A stretch of 33,080 bases of DNA from Candidatus Rokuibacteriota bacterium (lineage in GTDB: Bacteria > Methylomirabilota > Methylomirabilia > Rokubacteriales > CSP1-6), in assembly GCA_030647435.1 (NCBI GenBank), contig JAUSJX010000111.1:1-33080 (forward strand). The letters are read 5' to 3'. The notes under the pieces are model-generated. The model saw only the letters and a list, made by a program, of their open reading frames with translations, did no database searches and had not been told where the DNA came from. Of this stretch, positions 1 to 7,350 are shown piece by piece (positions within the stretch are counted from its first letter, which is position 1; the number at the start of each line of letters is the position of its first letter). The position numbers were made by a program, and so were the translations under genes.

Positions 1-592
1 TGGGTGCGTCACAAGTGGCCGGCAATAAAAAAAAGCGCGAAGACTTGGCGCCCACATCGTATTCCTCGATGAAAGCGGCTTCATGCTCATCCCGACACGT
101 CGCCGGACATGGGGGATCAAGGGACACCCACCGATCGTTCGGTACAACTACAGGCACGACCGAATCTCGGCAATTGCGGCACTCACGGTCGCAGCCCGAC
201 GCGCTCGCATGGGTCTGTACGTCCAGTTTCGGCAGGACAACTTCAAGGCAATCCAGGTGGCGAAATTCCTGCGAACGCTGCTCCGGCACCTGCGTGGCCA
301 TGTCATCCTGCTGTGGGACGGCGGTCAGATTCACAAGGGACCCCATATCAACTCGGTCCGCGATGCCTATCCCAGGCTCCACCTCGAACGGTTTCCAGGC
401 TACGCGCCCAATCTCAACCCGGCTGAGCAAGTCTGGAACGACTTCAAGAGGCACACCGCCAACAGCCTCCTGCGCAACAAACAGGACATTCGACTCAACC
501 TACACGCCAGCACTCGCCGTGTCCGTCGTTCCGGAGATAAGCTCCGCTCCTTCGTGCTTTCGTCGGATCTGCCGTCGGCTCCGTGGCAATGA
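1..592 (+). mobile_element. IS630-family insertion sequence, right part only
   Basis: The window opens inside an IS630-type element. The transposase is continuous to its natural C-terminus at 592, but the left end lies outside the window, so the terminal inverted repeats cannot be paired. Base composition here is visibly more AT-rich than in the rest of the window, which fits a recent arrival. The right boundary is not defined; it probably lies shortly after 592, in the AT-rich stretch 593-625. Confidence 0.75.
29..592 (+). CDS. IS630-family transposase, DDE domain (frame-broken, 5' end outside window)
   Basis: Catalytic half of an IS630/Tc1-mariner-like transposase. Residues typical of the family are all present: FLDESGF with the first Asp at 68-70, WDGGQIHKG with the second Asp at 317-319, and NLNPAEQVW with the Glu at 425-427, 35 residues after the second Asp. 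The N-terminal part continues upstream in frame 1 (WVRHKWPAIKKSA), while the catalytic part is in frame 2, so the frame changes at an A8 tract at 27-34. Frame 1 stops at 70-72 and frame 2 has a stop at 26-28, so the two frames overlap only from 29 to 69. Removing one A restores a single protein. It may be a pseudogene, a homopolymer sequencing error, or an element that uses slippage on the A tract. The Met at 83 lies after the first catalytic Asp, so it cannot start an active protein. Confidence 0.8.
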   Translation, partial: KKARRLGAHIVFLDESGFMLIPTRRRTWGIKGHPPIVRYNYRHDRISAIAALTVAARRARMGLYVQFRQDNFKAIQVAKFLRTLLRHLRGHVILLWDGGQIHKGPHINSVRDAYPRLHLERFPGYAPNLNPAEQVWNDFKRHTANSLLRNKQDIRLNLHASTRRVRRSGDKLRSFVLSSDLPSAPWQ

Positions 593-1445
593 GTGTTCTA
601 TTACTTACGCAAAATTCAATAATGCGGTCGCGGATCGAAATAGCCGGGGCTACGTAAGCGAGGGGTGTTGGGTTACTTCACAAGTTGCCGATGGCCGAGT
701 TCGGCGAACTGCAATGCGGAACGTCGGAGAGCACGGCGGCTCGATCCCACAACTCCAGCACGGTCTGGATCTGCCCGATTGGATCAAGAAGAACTTCCGA
801 GCAGAACCCGGCAAAGAGATCCGGCTAGTGCAGAGCGCCGGCGTGATGGCTGGACCCGGAGATGGCGTGCCGGTCCCGCCACCTGAAGGAGATCCGCGAA
901 GGTTCACGCTGTCTGGCTCGTCAGTCACTGGGATGCTGGGGTCGCCGTCCGGGCAACACTGCGCATCAATCGAGATCGTTCAACTGGAGTGCATCATTAC
1001 GGCGAGACGCAATGAGGAAGTCACAATACCGTTTGCGCAAGTTCAATTCAGCGGCACGCACCCGATCTGCCCGGACTGTCCGAGACCGCTATTCCCCTGG
1101 CCCCCGATCAGCCCAGCGCTTGCCATCGATGGCGCGGGTGTGCCCCGCGGGTGGGAGCACACCGTCGGCCACTGGACCGAGCGCGGCGTACATCACGTCG
1201 AGATACCGCGGTCGAGCCGTGGCATTCGGGGCCTAGCGTTCTTGGGCGACGATGACGAGCTGGTAATCGCGACGGCCTCTGAGAGTCAGTTCGCCTGGGG
1301 GACGTCAGAGGATGGACCGACTGCGATGCTGCAGGCACGTGTCCTCTGGCGCACGCGACTAGACGGCACGCGAGGTGCATAGCTGACATAAAACCCGTTC
1401 TCGGACACGGCGACCCTTGTCAGACAGGGCGGCCCTTATCACAAC
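593..1445. other. 850-bp stretch without a convincing gene
   Basis: I see no recognisable gene here. One plus-strand frame stays open from the transposase region to a stop at 1380-1382, with a possible ATG at 714. Its last 60 residues (including AFLGDDDELVIATASES) read like real protein, but the earlier part has no family signature, is rich in prolines and glycines, and lacks the GC-rich third positions of the flanking genes. It may be the 3' remnant of a gene disrupted by the neighbouring insertion sequence. Short open frames on the other strand look like chance. Confidence 0.4.
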
Positions 1446-1721
1446 TCAGCCGCCATAGCCCCAGTTCCAGCACGGCAGGCGCTCCTTCCAGAACCAGTCG
1501 TCGCAGAGCTGCTGGTCACAGCGCTGCCGGCATACGCCCAGCGTGAGGTCGGCGGTGCAGGAGAGCCGGCCCTCGGCGCGGCAGTAGCACGCGCCGAGGA
1601 ACTCCGGCCGCGCGGGGGAATCGGCGGCGCGCGATTCGGCGGCGGGCGCGCCCGCGAGCAGCGCGACGAGCGCGAGCCGGACGATGCGAGCGACGAAGCG
1701 CGGGTTGCGCATTGACCTCAT
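1446..1721 (-). CDS. small cysteine-rich secreted protein, unknown function
   Basis: 91-residue protein starting with a signal peptide: basic start (MRSMRNPRF), hydrophobic core around residues 14-26, and an Ala-rich cleavage region ending near AESRAA. The mature part of about 58 residues has seven cysteines, including CYC, GVCRQRC and LPCW, and is rich in Trp at the end. That pattern suggests a disulfide-bonded or metal-binding extracytoplasmic peptide. The start is supported by a strong GGGAGGTG ribosome-binding site six bases upstream. It is divergent from the NxxGxxAF repeat gene, with starts only 26 bases apart, so both promoters must sit inside the neighbouring gene or overlap. I do not recognise the family. 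Confidence 0.6.
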   Translation of the reverse strand: MRSMRNPRFVARIVRLALVALLAGAPAAESRAADSPARPEFLGACYCRAEGRLSCTADLTLGVCRQRCDQQLCDDWFWKERLPCWNWGYGG

Positions 1722-1747
1722 TCCAGCACCTCCCTATACTTCGCGCA

Positions 1748-3007
1748 ATGGCTCGTGCCCTTGCCCTCAGCGCGTCGGTGGCCGGCATCTTGCTGGCCGC
1801 GCTCCCGGTCGCGCCCGCGCCCTCCACCGCCGTTCGCGCGGTGGCCGCGATCGGTGATTCGGCTCCCGGCGGCGGGAAATTCGGCGGCTTCACGGTGGAA
1901 TCCCTTCCCGTCTTCGCTCCCACCAATAACCGGGGGCAGGTCGCGTTCTTCGCCACCATTCACCGCGGCCCCGGCGGAGAGGGTTTCTTCCTCCGCTCGC
2001 GGGACCGGGTCACCAAGATCGCGCGAGAAGGCGACGCGGTGCCGGGCGTGGGCGCGCTCTCGGGCTTCGGTCGGCACCCCATCCCGGCGCTCAACGAGTC
2101 CGGCGCGGTGGCCTTTGCTGCCGCGGTCGCCGGCGGCAAGACCGTGGAGGGCATCTTCCTCTCCGCCCGGGGCCGCATCCAGCCCGTGGCGCTCAGCGGC
2201 GGGCCGGCTCCGGGCGTGTCGTCGGGCACGCTCGCCGGCGTCGAGTCCCCCGCCCTCAACGATCGCGGCGACGTGGCGTTCCTCGCCACGGTGAGACGTG
2301 GCCGCGAAAGCCTGGAGGCCATCTACGTGCGCGAGGCGGGCGGGAAGCTCCGCAAGGTGGTCGTCCAGGGTGATCCCGCGCCCGCCGGCGGCAGCTTCGC
2401 GGGCTTCGGCGCGCCGGTGCTGAACAACAAGGGCGTGGTCGGCTTCGCGGCGGCCGTCGAGGGCAAGGCGGTGCCGGGCGGCATCTTTCTCGCCGCGGGC
2501 GACCAGGTCCGGATGCTGGTGGGCGCGGGCGACGACACGCCCGTCGGCGGCATCTTCTTCAAGTTCTCGGAGCGGTTCAGCCTCAACGACGCGGGCACCG
2601 TGGCCTTCAACGCCGTGCTCAAGGACGCGCCCGCCGCGGGGGGGCAATTCGTCATCCAGGCGGGCCGGGTGCTCAAGGTCGCCGTGGTCGGCGATGCCGC
2701 TCCCGGCGGCGGCGCGTTCTCCCACTTCGGCCTCTGGCCCTCCCTCAATGCGCGCGGCAGCCTCGCGTTCGTCGCCTCGGTGGACGGCGGGCCGAGCCCG
2801 ATGGCCGTCTTCGTGGGGGATCCCGTGCTGCTGGAGCGGATCACCGGGATCGGGGACGATTTGCCGGGCGGCCGGCTCCAGTCCTTCGGCCTTTATCCCC
2901 TCGTCGCCATCAACAATGCGGGAGGTGTGACCTTCGCCGCCGCCCCCACCGCCACCGGGGAGGGCGTGGAGGGGATATTCCTGACCGGACCTGACGCGCG
3001 TCCCTGA
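1748..3007 (+). CDS. exported NxxGxxAF tandem-repeat protein
   Basis: 419-residue protein with an N-terminal signal sequence (residues about 1-28, MARALALSASVAGILLAA) followed by seven copies of a repeat of about 55 residues. Each copy contains a GDxxPGGG-like loop, a FxxF-type aromatic strand and the motif NxxGxxAF: NNRGQVAF, NESGAVAF, NDRGDVAF, NNKGVVGF, NDAGTVAF, NARGSLAF and NNAGGVTF. The layout matches the family described as choice-of-anchor tandem repeat NxxGxxAF proteins, probably a beta-propeller-like surface or periplasmic protein of unknown function. I chose ATG 1748 because the signal peptide begins there; the frame is open slightly further upstream, but that would overlap the divergent gene. 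The stop codon lies within an inverted repeat shared with the convergent gene. Confidence 0.75.
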   Translation: MARALALSASVAGILLAALPVAPAPSTAVRAVAAIGDSAPGGGKFGGFTVESLPVFAPTNNRGQVAFFATIHRGPGGEGFFLRSRDRVTKIAREGDAVPGVGALSGFGRHPIPALNESGAVAFAAAVAGGKTVEGIFLSARGRIQPVALSGGPAPGVSSGTLAGVESPALNDRGDVAFLATVRRGRESLEAIYVREAGGKLRKVVVQGDPAPAGGSFAGFGAPVLNNKGVVGFAAAVEGKAVPGGIFLAAGDQVRMLVGAGDDTPVGGIFFKFSERFSLNDAGTVAFNAVLKDAPAAGGQFVIQAGRVLKVAVVGDAAPGGGAFSHFGLWPSLNARGSLAFVASVDGGPSPMAVFVGDPVLLERITGIGDDLPGGRLQSFGLYPLVAINNAGGVTFAAAPTATGEGVEGIFLTGPDARP

Positions 3008-3023
3008 CCAGGGCGCGCGTCAG
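2991..3023. terminator. bidirectional terminator-like hairpin covering both stop codons
   Basis: CTGACGCGCG-t-CCCTG at 2991-3006 pairs with CAGGGCGCGCGTCAG at 3009-3023. This gives a GC-rich stem of about 15 pairs with one bulged T and a very short loop. The TGA of the plus-strand gene (3005-3007) and the stop of the minus-strand gene (3020-3022) both lie inside the stem. There is no U-run on either side, so it is not a textbook intrinsic terminator, but its position between converging genes fits transcription ending. Confidence 0.55.
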
Positions 3024-4066
3024 TTCATGTCGTAGGGCGGATACTCGACGAAGATGTTGGAGGCGGTGATGAGGATATGCCGCGTGGCGGTGCGCGGCGG
3101 TACCGGCTCACCGCGTAGCATCCGAAGGGCGAGGGGGAGAACGTCGTAGCCGTAGCGGTCGAGATAGAACGCCACCGACCCGATCACGATGCTCCCCCGG
3201 TTGTTCGGATCGATCTCCTTCTTGTCGTTGATCCCGCCGTGGATGTTCCGGTCCACGCCATGGCTCGCGATGGCGGTGTCCGAGGTGCGCCCCGCCTGCT
3301 CGAGCGCGCTCTTGGCGGCGAGCGCAGTGGCATCGTCCGTCGCCGCCACCAGCACCTTGGCGCCCGGGTGCGCGGCGAGATACTTGCCCAGGAGCGCCCC
3401 CACCCGCGCGGGATTGCCCTGGGTGTCGAGCGTGGCCGGCTTCACGCCGGGCAGCTTGGCGCGAAGCCCCTCCACCACGCCCTGCACCCGCTCGGGCACG
3501 CGATCGACCTTGGCCTCGACCGGTCCCACGATGACCGCGACCGTCGGCTGGCCCCGCCAGGAGCGCGCGGCGAACTGGCCGAGCGCCTCACCCGCGATAC
3601 GTCCCGCGGCGACATTGTCCGCCGTGTACAGCGGCGCCCCCGGCACGGGATAGTTCACCGCGAGCACGGGGATGCCCGCGGCCTTGAGACGCGCCGCAAT
3701 GGCGGCGTTGGCGTCGGGGTCCTGGGAATACAGGACGTAGAGGTCCACCTTCCGCGCGATGGCGTCCTCGGCATTGGCCTGCGCCTTCTTTCCGTCTCGC
3801 TGGTTGTCGTAGAAGACGAGGTCCACCGGCAACTTCCGGGCCGCGAGGGCGAAGCTCGACCGGATCTCCCCTCCCGTGAAGCCGGTCCCCTCGAGGGTGA
3901 CGCCGGGCTCCTCGGTGAGATTCGCAAAGGCGATCGTGTAGCGTCGATCCTGACCGATGGCGGCGCGCGCGGAGAGGAGCGCGGCGCCGCCGAGCGGCAC
4001 GCCGAGGAGGGTCAGACAGAACCGCCGGCGCCCCTCGCGGAGCGCCGGCGCCGGGTTCTGCGTCAC
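3020..4066 (-). CDS. periplasmic substrate-binding protein, sugar-type (Peripla_BP_4-like)
   Basis: 348-residue type-1 periplasmic binding protein of the sugar ABC transporter class. The N-terminus reads REGRRRFCLTLLG, then a hydrophobic stretch to about residue 38, which resembles a twin-arginine (Tat) signal. After that come the alternating Rossmann-like segments of the family: YTIAFANLTEEPG, KVDLYVLYSQDPDANAAIA, GIPVLAVNYPVPGA, TVAVIVGP, and KVLVAATDDATALAAKSALEQAG. No permease or ATPase of the sugar class lies nearby, so it may be an orphan sensor or transporter component. It starts with GTG 14 bases after the stop of the secreted cyclase and is probably in the same minus-strand operon. 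The ligand cannot be told from sequence. Confidence 0.8.
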   Translation of the reverse strand: MTQNPAPALREGRRRFCLTLLGVPLGGAALLSARAAIGQDRRYTIAFANLTEEPGVTLEGTGFTGGEIRSSFALAARKLPVDLVFYDNQRDGKKAQANAEDAIARKVDLYVLYSQDPDANAAIAARLKAAGIPVLAVNYPVPGAPLYTADNVAAGRIAGEALGQFAARSWRGQPTVAVIVGPVEAKVDRVPERVQGVVEGLRAKLPGVKPATLDTQGNPARVGALLGKYLAAHPGAKVLVAATDDATALAAKSALEQAGRTSDTAIASHGVDRNIHGGINDKKEIDPNNRGSIVIGSVAFYLDRYGYDVLPLALRMLRGEPVPPRTATRHILITASNIFVEYPPYDMN

Positions 4067-4080
4067 GAGCAGTCCCGCGG

Positions 4081-5094
4081 TTAGCGGATGCCCTCGATGG
4101 CGACGAAGTTGCCGGTCATCCCGACGGCCTTGGGCACCGTCATGCTGAAGAAGAACGTGGCCCGCTTGGTCGCGGCGGCCTCAGCGGCGATGAGGTCGGT
4201 GCGCACGTTCTCGATGATGTGGATGCCGTTGTCCGTGAGCAGGATGAGGTGGACGGGGAAGGCTTCCTTCGGGTCCTCACTGGGGATCACCTCGACGACC
4301 CAGGTGTCGGTGCCCACCGCCACGACCTTCTGGGAGGCGAGCCACTTGGCCGCGTCCTTGCCGATGCCAGGCGCGGCGCCGTTGTAGACAGCGTTCTGCT
4401 TCGGGAACTGCTCGAAGAGGTCGCCCCATCCGGTGTGGATGATGACGATATCGCCCTCGCGCAGGGTCACGTTGTACATCCGGAGTCCCGCCTGGATATC
4501 GGCGGCGGTGATGAGCGTCCCCCCGTCGAGGCAGGGCTTCCGGCAGGCGGCGTTGGTCTTGAGCTTGCCGGCGGCCTGGAACACCTTCACCATGTCCAGC
4601 ACCACACCGCGGGTCGCGAACGACTTCAGATGCTCGAGACCCAGGCGGGTCATGTTGTTCTGGTTGATGTACTTACCCATCGCGTTCTGGTTGTAGTAGC
4701 AGTCCTTCCGCCCGATGTGGCCCATCCCGTCCAGGTGGGTTCCCACATGGCTCTGGCTGAGCCAGGTGTCCTCCATGTAGGTGAGCTGGTTCTCGCCGTA
4801 CGCCGCGCCGGGCGCCAGGCTGGTCGCCGTCAGAATGGTCTTGGTGAAGCGGCTCCCGAAGAGCGGGACTCCGTCCACCAATGGGTATGTCATGACGATG
4901 ACCTTCCCCTCCTGGATCTCTGCGGCGGCCGCCTTGGTGACGGCAGGAGTGATGCGGTTGGTCGCGCCGGTCTGGTCATTCGGGCCCCATGGCGACGGGG
5001 GCACCAGGGTCTTGCAGTCGCTCTGCGCGAATGCCAGCGAAGCCGAGGTGAGAAGCAGGACCGCGGACGCGCCGAGGACAGATCGAATCCTCAT
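4081..5094 (-). CDS. secreted cyclase-family metal-dependent hydrolase
   Basis: 337-residue member of the cyclase / kynurenine-formamidase-like family (PF04199). The metal-binding signature HVGTHLDGMGH is present in the first half, and a second conserved block reads REGDIVIIHTGWGD. Later conserved text includes VVAVGTDTWVVEV and FPVHLILLTDNGIHIIENV. It begins with a clear Sec signal peptide (MRIRSVLGASAVLLLTSASLAFA), so it acts outside the cytoplasm. ATG at 5094 is chosen over the frame's earlier Met because AAAGGAG lies eight bases upstream and the signal peptide starts there. First gene of a two-gene minus-strand operon with the periplasmic binding protein; the enzyme may act on the ligand that protein binds. 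The substrate is unknown. Confidence 0.85.
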   Translation of the reverse strand: MRIRSVLGASAVLLLTSASLAFAQSDCKTLVPPSPWGPNDQTGATNRITPAVTKAAAAEIQEGKVIVMTYPLVDGVPLFGSRFTKTILTATSLAPGAAYGENQLTYMEDTWLSQSHVGTHLDGMGHIGRKDCYYNQNAMGKYINQNNMTRLGLEHLKSFATRGVVLDMVKVFQAAGKLKTNAACRKPCLDGGTLITAADIQAGLRMYNVTLREGDIVIIHTGWGDLFEQFPKQNAVYNGAAPGIGKDAAKWLASQKVVAVGTDTWVVEVIPSEDPKEAFPVHLILLTDNGIHIIENVRTDLIAAEAAATKRATFFFSMTVPKAVGMTGNFVAIEGIR

Positions 5095-5187
5095 GCCACA
5101 AACTCCTTTCGGCCTTGAAAGGAACCGCACGGCACGCGCGTGGGCGGTGCCCGACGCCGGCGATTCTGAGCCGACGTCCCGTTGAAG

Positions 5188-5571
5188 TCAAGACCACGAC
5201 CGGAGCCTCGAGGCGGCGAGCGGGCGCCGTCCACCGGGGCGCTCAGCACGGACCTCCGCGGCCGCCCAGGCTGGCGGCACCTGTTCCATGATCATGTCAG
5301 GGAGGGCCTGCTGCTCGGCTCGTGCCGCAGAACCGGAGGACGGGGACGGCGGGCCGGCCCTCGCACCCGGGAGCCCGAGGTGGACGAGGATCCGCTGGAT
5401 AGCGGCAGGGTCATCGATCGTGGCCATCCGCTGCATCCGCCCGGCGCAGCGCGGACAACGCAGGACGTCCAGGTCGAAAGGATGGCGTATCAACTCGAGC
5501 ACACTCTTGCCGCTGTCTTTCGGTCGACCTATGCTTCCGCCACCGGTGCTCCGAGGGGCGGTTCCGCCTTG
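5188..5571 (-). pseudogene. IS91-like transposase, C-terminal remnant
   Basis: The minus strand encodes DVLRCPRCAGRMQRMATIDDPAAIQRILVHLGLPGA, which matches the conserved tail of IS91-like transposases: a CxxC zinc knuckle, then ATIxDPAxIxRILxHLGLP. Only about 100 residues remain; the frame runs back to a stop at 5572-5574 with no transposase core, so this is a truncated relic. The downstream low-complexity tail is also typical of these elements. It marks the start of a 1.2-kb stretch of gene scraps. Confidence 0.65.
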
Positions 5572-5635
5572 CTAGAGGTAGAACGCCGGCTCAACACGAT
5601 GATTGGGAGGGCTCGATCATGGCGCCGGAGAGCGA

Positions 5636-5840
5636 ATGAAAGTCGGTGCGCTTATCCGGGCTATTGGAGAAAGATGGGTGGTGGCTGGTGCGGACTCGGG
5701 GCAGCCACCGTCGGTACAAGAACCCGAACAAACAGTGCACCGCGACCGTGGCCGGCAAGTCGAGCCTGAACGTGCCGGCGGGGACGTTGAACGCGATACT
5801 GAAGCAGGCGGGCCTGAGGAAGGCAGGGGGTGACGGATAA
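5636..5840 (+). pseudogene. hicA: HicA toxin gene with a one-base frame break
   Basis: HicA is a small double-stranded-RNA-binding-fold mRNA interferase, the toxin of hicAB. Frame 3 from 5646 encodes LLEKDGWWLVRTRGSHRRYKN, with the catalytic His in the typical RGSHRRY motif, and ends LNVPAGTLNAILKQAGL. The expected N-terminus MKVGALIR is present from ATG 5636 but in another frame. A single extra G in ATCCGGG (about 5659) separates the two; reading atc cgg then cta ttg restores MKVGALIRLLEKDGWW. GGAGAG at 5627-5632 supports ATG 5636 as the original start. A shorter protein could start at GTG 5646, but no ribosome-binding site is visible for it and its first residues (MRLSG) would be out of register with the family. 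Either the toxin is inactivated or there is a sequence error. Confidence 0.75.
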
Positions 5841-6055
5841 TGCGGTACATGGTCGTAATCGAGCGGGGCGATACGAGCTGGGGAGCGCATGTTCCGGATC
5901 TCCCTGGTTGCGTTGCGGTTGGAGAGACCCGCGCGGAAGTGCTGCGCCTGATTCGTGAGGCGATAGAGCTTCACATCGACGGGTTGAGGCAGGACGGCTT
6001 GCCAGTGCCGGCCCCGAGCTCCGAGGGCGAGATTGTGGAGGTGGGGGCCGCCTAA
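5840..6055 (+). CDS. hicB: HicB-type antitoxin (short form)
   Basis: 71-residue HicB-family antitoxin with the partial RNase-H-like fold: MRYMVVIERGDTSWGAHVPDLPGC followed by the helix segment ETRAEVLRLIREAIELHI and a short PVPAPSS tail. The family normally pairs with HicA, blocks its active site and often represses its own operon. This version ends after the RNase-H-like domain and has no C-terminal DNA-binding domain, so autoregulation by this protein alone is doubtful. Its ATG overlaps the hicA stop by one base (TAATG), so translation is coupled. The start is secure. Confidence 0.85.
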   Translation: MRYMVVIERGDTSWGAHVPDLPGCVAVGETRAEVLRLIREAIELHIDGLRQDGLPVPAPSSEGEIVEVGAA

Positions 6056-6115
6056 CGCGGCATGCATCGAACAGCGCTCCCGGGAGTACGCCGCGCGATT
6101 GCCCCTGCATTCGTA

Positions 6116-6269
6116 TCACTGAATCACACGATCCGCCTTTAGCAGCAGCGATTGGGGGATCGTCAGACCCAGCGCCTTGGCGGTCTTGAGGTTGATGATG
6201 AATTCGAAGAATGTCGGTTGTTGAATCGGGATCTCGCTGGCCTTGGCCCCTCGCAGGATCTTGTCAACA
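6116..6269 (-). pseudogene. ABC substrate-binding protein, C-terminal remnant
   Basis: About 50 residues reading VDKILRGAKASEIPIQQP, then FEFIINLKTAKALGLTIPQ and LLKADRVIQ before the stop. This matches the highly conserved end of the ABC_sub_bind family (PF04392), where full proteins are about 320 residues. The remainder is missing: immediately upstream lies the inverted-repeat element at 6278-6373, suggesting that insertion or recombination at the element removed the rest. Confidence 0.75.
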
Positions 6270-6277
6270 GGGGATCC

Positions 6278-6373
6278 GGGGCCAGATCTCGCATTCATAC
6301 ATTGCCCGCCGGACTCGGGCGGGCCGAGCCATCCTTCGCTGAGGTCTGATGTCGGATTGCAAGACCTGACCCC
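6278..6373. repeat. MITE/REP-like inverted-repeat element, copy A
   Basis: 96-bp element with diverged terminal inverted repeats: left arm starting GGGGCCAGATCTCGCATTC and right arm GATGTCGGATTGCAAGACC followed by TGACCCC. Inside is a GCCCG/CGGGC hairpin. The same two arms are found, in swapped orientation, in the element at 23867-23961, and the right arm alone at 19349-19374. It separates the binding-protein remnant from the SnoaL-like gene. Confidence 0.7.
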
Positions 6374-6377
6374 GGCT

Positions 6378-6809
6378 CTAAGGCCGCGCGGCCGGCATCG
6401 CGCCCACTTGTCTCAGTCCTGTGACATTGTCGATCACGCCCGCCTGGTGCACGACCTTGCCGTCTCGCACGGTCATGATCACGATCTCGTCGAACGCCAC
6501 ATCCTTGCCGGTGCCGGGCAACGGCCCCCACTGCCCGGTGTGCTTTCCCTTGATCGTGAAATGAATGACGACGCGCTCGTCGTCTGCGACGATCGTCTTG
6601 ATCTCTTCGCGAAAGCCTTCGAAGGCCGCGTGGGCGCGCTCGACCGCCTCCTGAATGTGATGGCGCCCGTGCCGCACGACATTGGGCGAATAGTCAGAAA
6701 TGAAGTTCTCCGCGAAGTAGGTCGGAATCTTGTCGAACTGCCGCTCGTTCCAGATCTCGCGATTGATCTTGAGCCCAAGCGCCCGATTGAACCCAGCCGC
6801 CTTGGTCAC
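6378..6809 (-). CDS. SnoaL-like ester cyclase / NTF2-fold protein
   Basis: 143-residue single-domain protein of the SnoaL-like polyketide-cyclase family: NREIWNERQFDKIPTYFAEN, HGRHHIQEAVERAHAAFEGF, ETIVADDERVV-type strand (EEIKTIVADDERVV) and FDEIVIMTVRDGKVVHQAGV. Proteins of this fold form small cone-shaped barrels and act on varied small molecules, so a specific substrate cannot be assigned. GTG at 6809 is chosen because GGGGGAG precedes it, the next upstream gene ends 10 bases before, and homology begins there; the open frame further upstream overlaps the neighbour and has no family similarity. Second gene of a pair with another NTF2-like protein. Confidence 0.8.
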   Translation of the reverse strand: MTKAAGFNRALGLKINREIWNERQFDKIPTYFAENFISDYSPNVVRHGRHHIQEAVERAHAAFEGFREEIKTIVADDERVVIHFTIKGKHTGQWGPLPGTGKDVAFDEIVIMTVRDGKVVHQAGVIDNVTGLRQVGAMPAARP

Positions 6810-6819
6810 TGTCTCCCCC

Positions 6820-7194
6820 TCAGCAGCGGGTGACGTGGGCGGAGACGGCGAGCCAGCGCCCCTGCCGCCGGGCCCACACGTCCGTGTAGCGGCCGGCCGC
6901 CTGCCGACCATCCGGCGCGTTGTAGGTGGTCCGCGCGTGGATGATCGCGAAGTCCCCCATGAGGCGAATGTTGACGTCGTGGGCCTCGAGGCTCGCGATC
7001 TTGACGGGAAGCGCCGTCTGCTTCAGGAAGGCGCTCCGATCGACGAGGGAGCCGTCCGGGTTGCTGCAGAGGAAGTCGTCGGCCAGGATCTCGTCGAACC
7101 GGCGGACATCCGACGTCTGGACCGACCGGATGTAGTCGCGGTTCAGATCGCCCAGCGTGTCGAGATCGGACTTGATGGCGGTGTCGGTGCGCAT
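6820..7194 (-). CDS. NTF2-like protein (DUF4440 / SnoaL-like)
   Basis: 124-residue NTF2-superfamily protein. Family features: N-terminal helix DLNRDYIRSVQTSDVRRFDE, the conserved loop ILADDFLCSNPDGSLVDRSAFL, the strand VNIRLMGDFAIIHARTTY, and the final YTDVWARRQGRWLAVSAHVT typical of DUF4440 proteins. Likely a small cytoplasmic binding or ketosteroid-isomerase-like protein. It starts at ATG 7194 and its stop lies 10 bases before the SnoaL-like gene; both probably form one transcript. No signal peptide. Confidence 0.8.
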   Translation of the reverse strand: MRTDTAIKSDLDTLGDLNRDYIRSVQTSDVRRFDEILADDFLCSNPDGSLVDRSAFLKQTALPVKIASLEAHDVNIRLMGDFAIIHARTTYNAPDGRQAAGRYTDVWARRQGRWLAVSAHVTRC

Positions 7195-7248
7195 GCGGTG
7201 TGCCCTACAGCGCGTAGGGATGCGGTGCGAATAGACGCGAGGGCCACG

Positions 7249-7350
7249 TTACTCTCGCCCGATGAGGTTGTCCAACCAAGGCGGGCCGTAGACGTGGAGG
7301 GCGTCTTCCGGGTCCGAGGTCACCCAGCGCTGACGGCTAGCCTGCGATCT
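7249..7350 (-). pseudogene. possible 3' gene fragment
   Basis: A minus-strand frame reads QRWVTSDPEDALHVYGPPW and then LDNLIGRE before a TAA at 7249-7251. It has no start codon with a ribosome-binding site and is only about 30 residues, yet the composition (DPEDALHVYGPPW) looks like genuine protein rather than GC-driven noise. It may be the tail of a lost gene. I cannot name the family. Confidence 0.25.

Noticed and set aside
15-600. Plus-strand 455-residue frame running through the transposase
   Set aside because: It is out of frame with the clear DDE transposase in this part; only its region after 600 could be coding.
1400-1440. Imperfect GGCGACCCTTGTCA/GGCGGCCCTTATCA direct repeat and hairpin as terminator of the small secreted gene
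   Set aside because: The stem is short with almost no loop, and the T-run is distant; too weak to call.
1718-2725. Long minus-strand open frame opposite the NxxGxxAF gene
   Set aside because: Arg/Gly/His-rich composition typical of a GC-rich antisense frame; no motif, and the plus strand has seven clear repeats.
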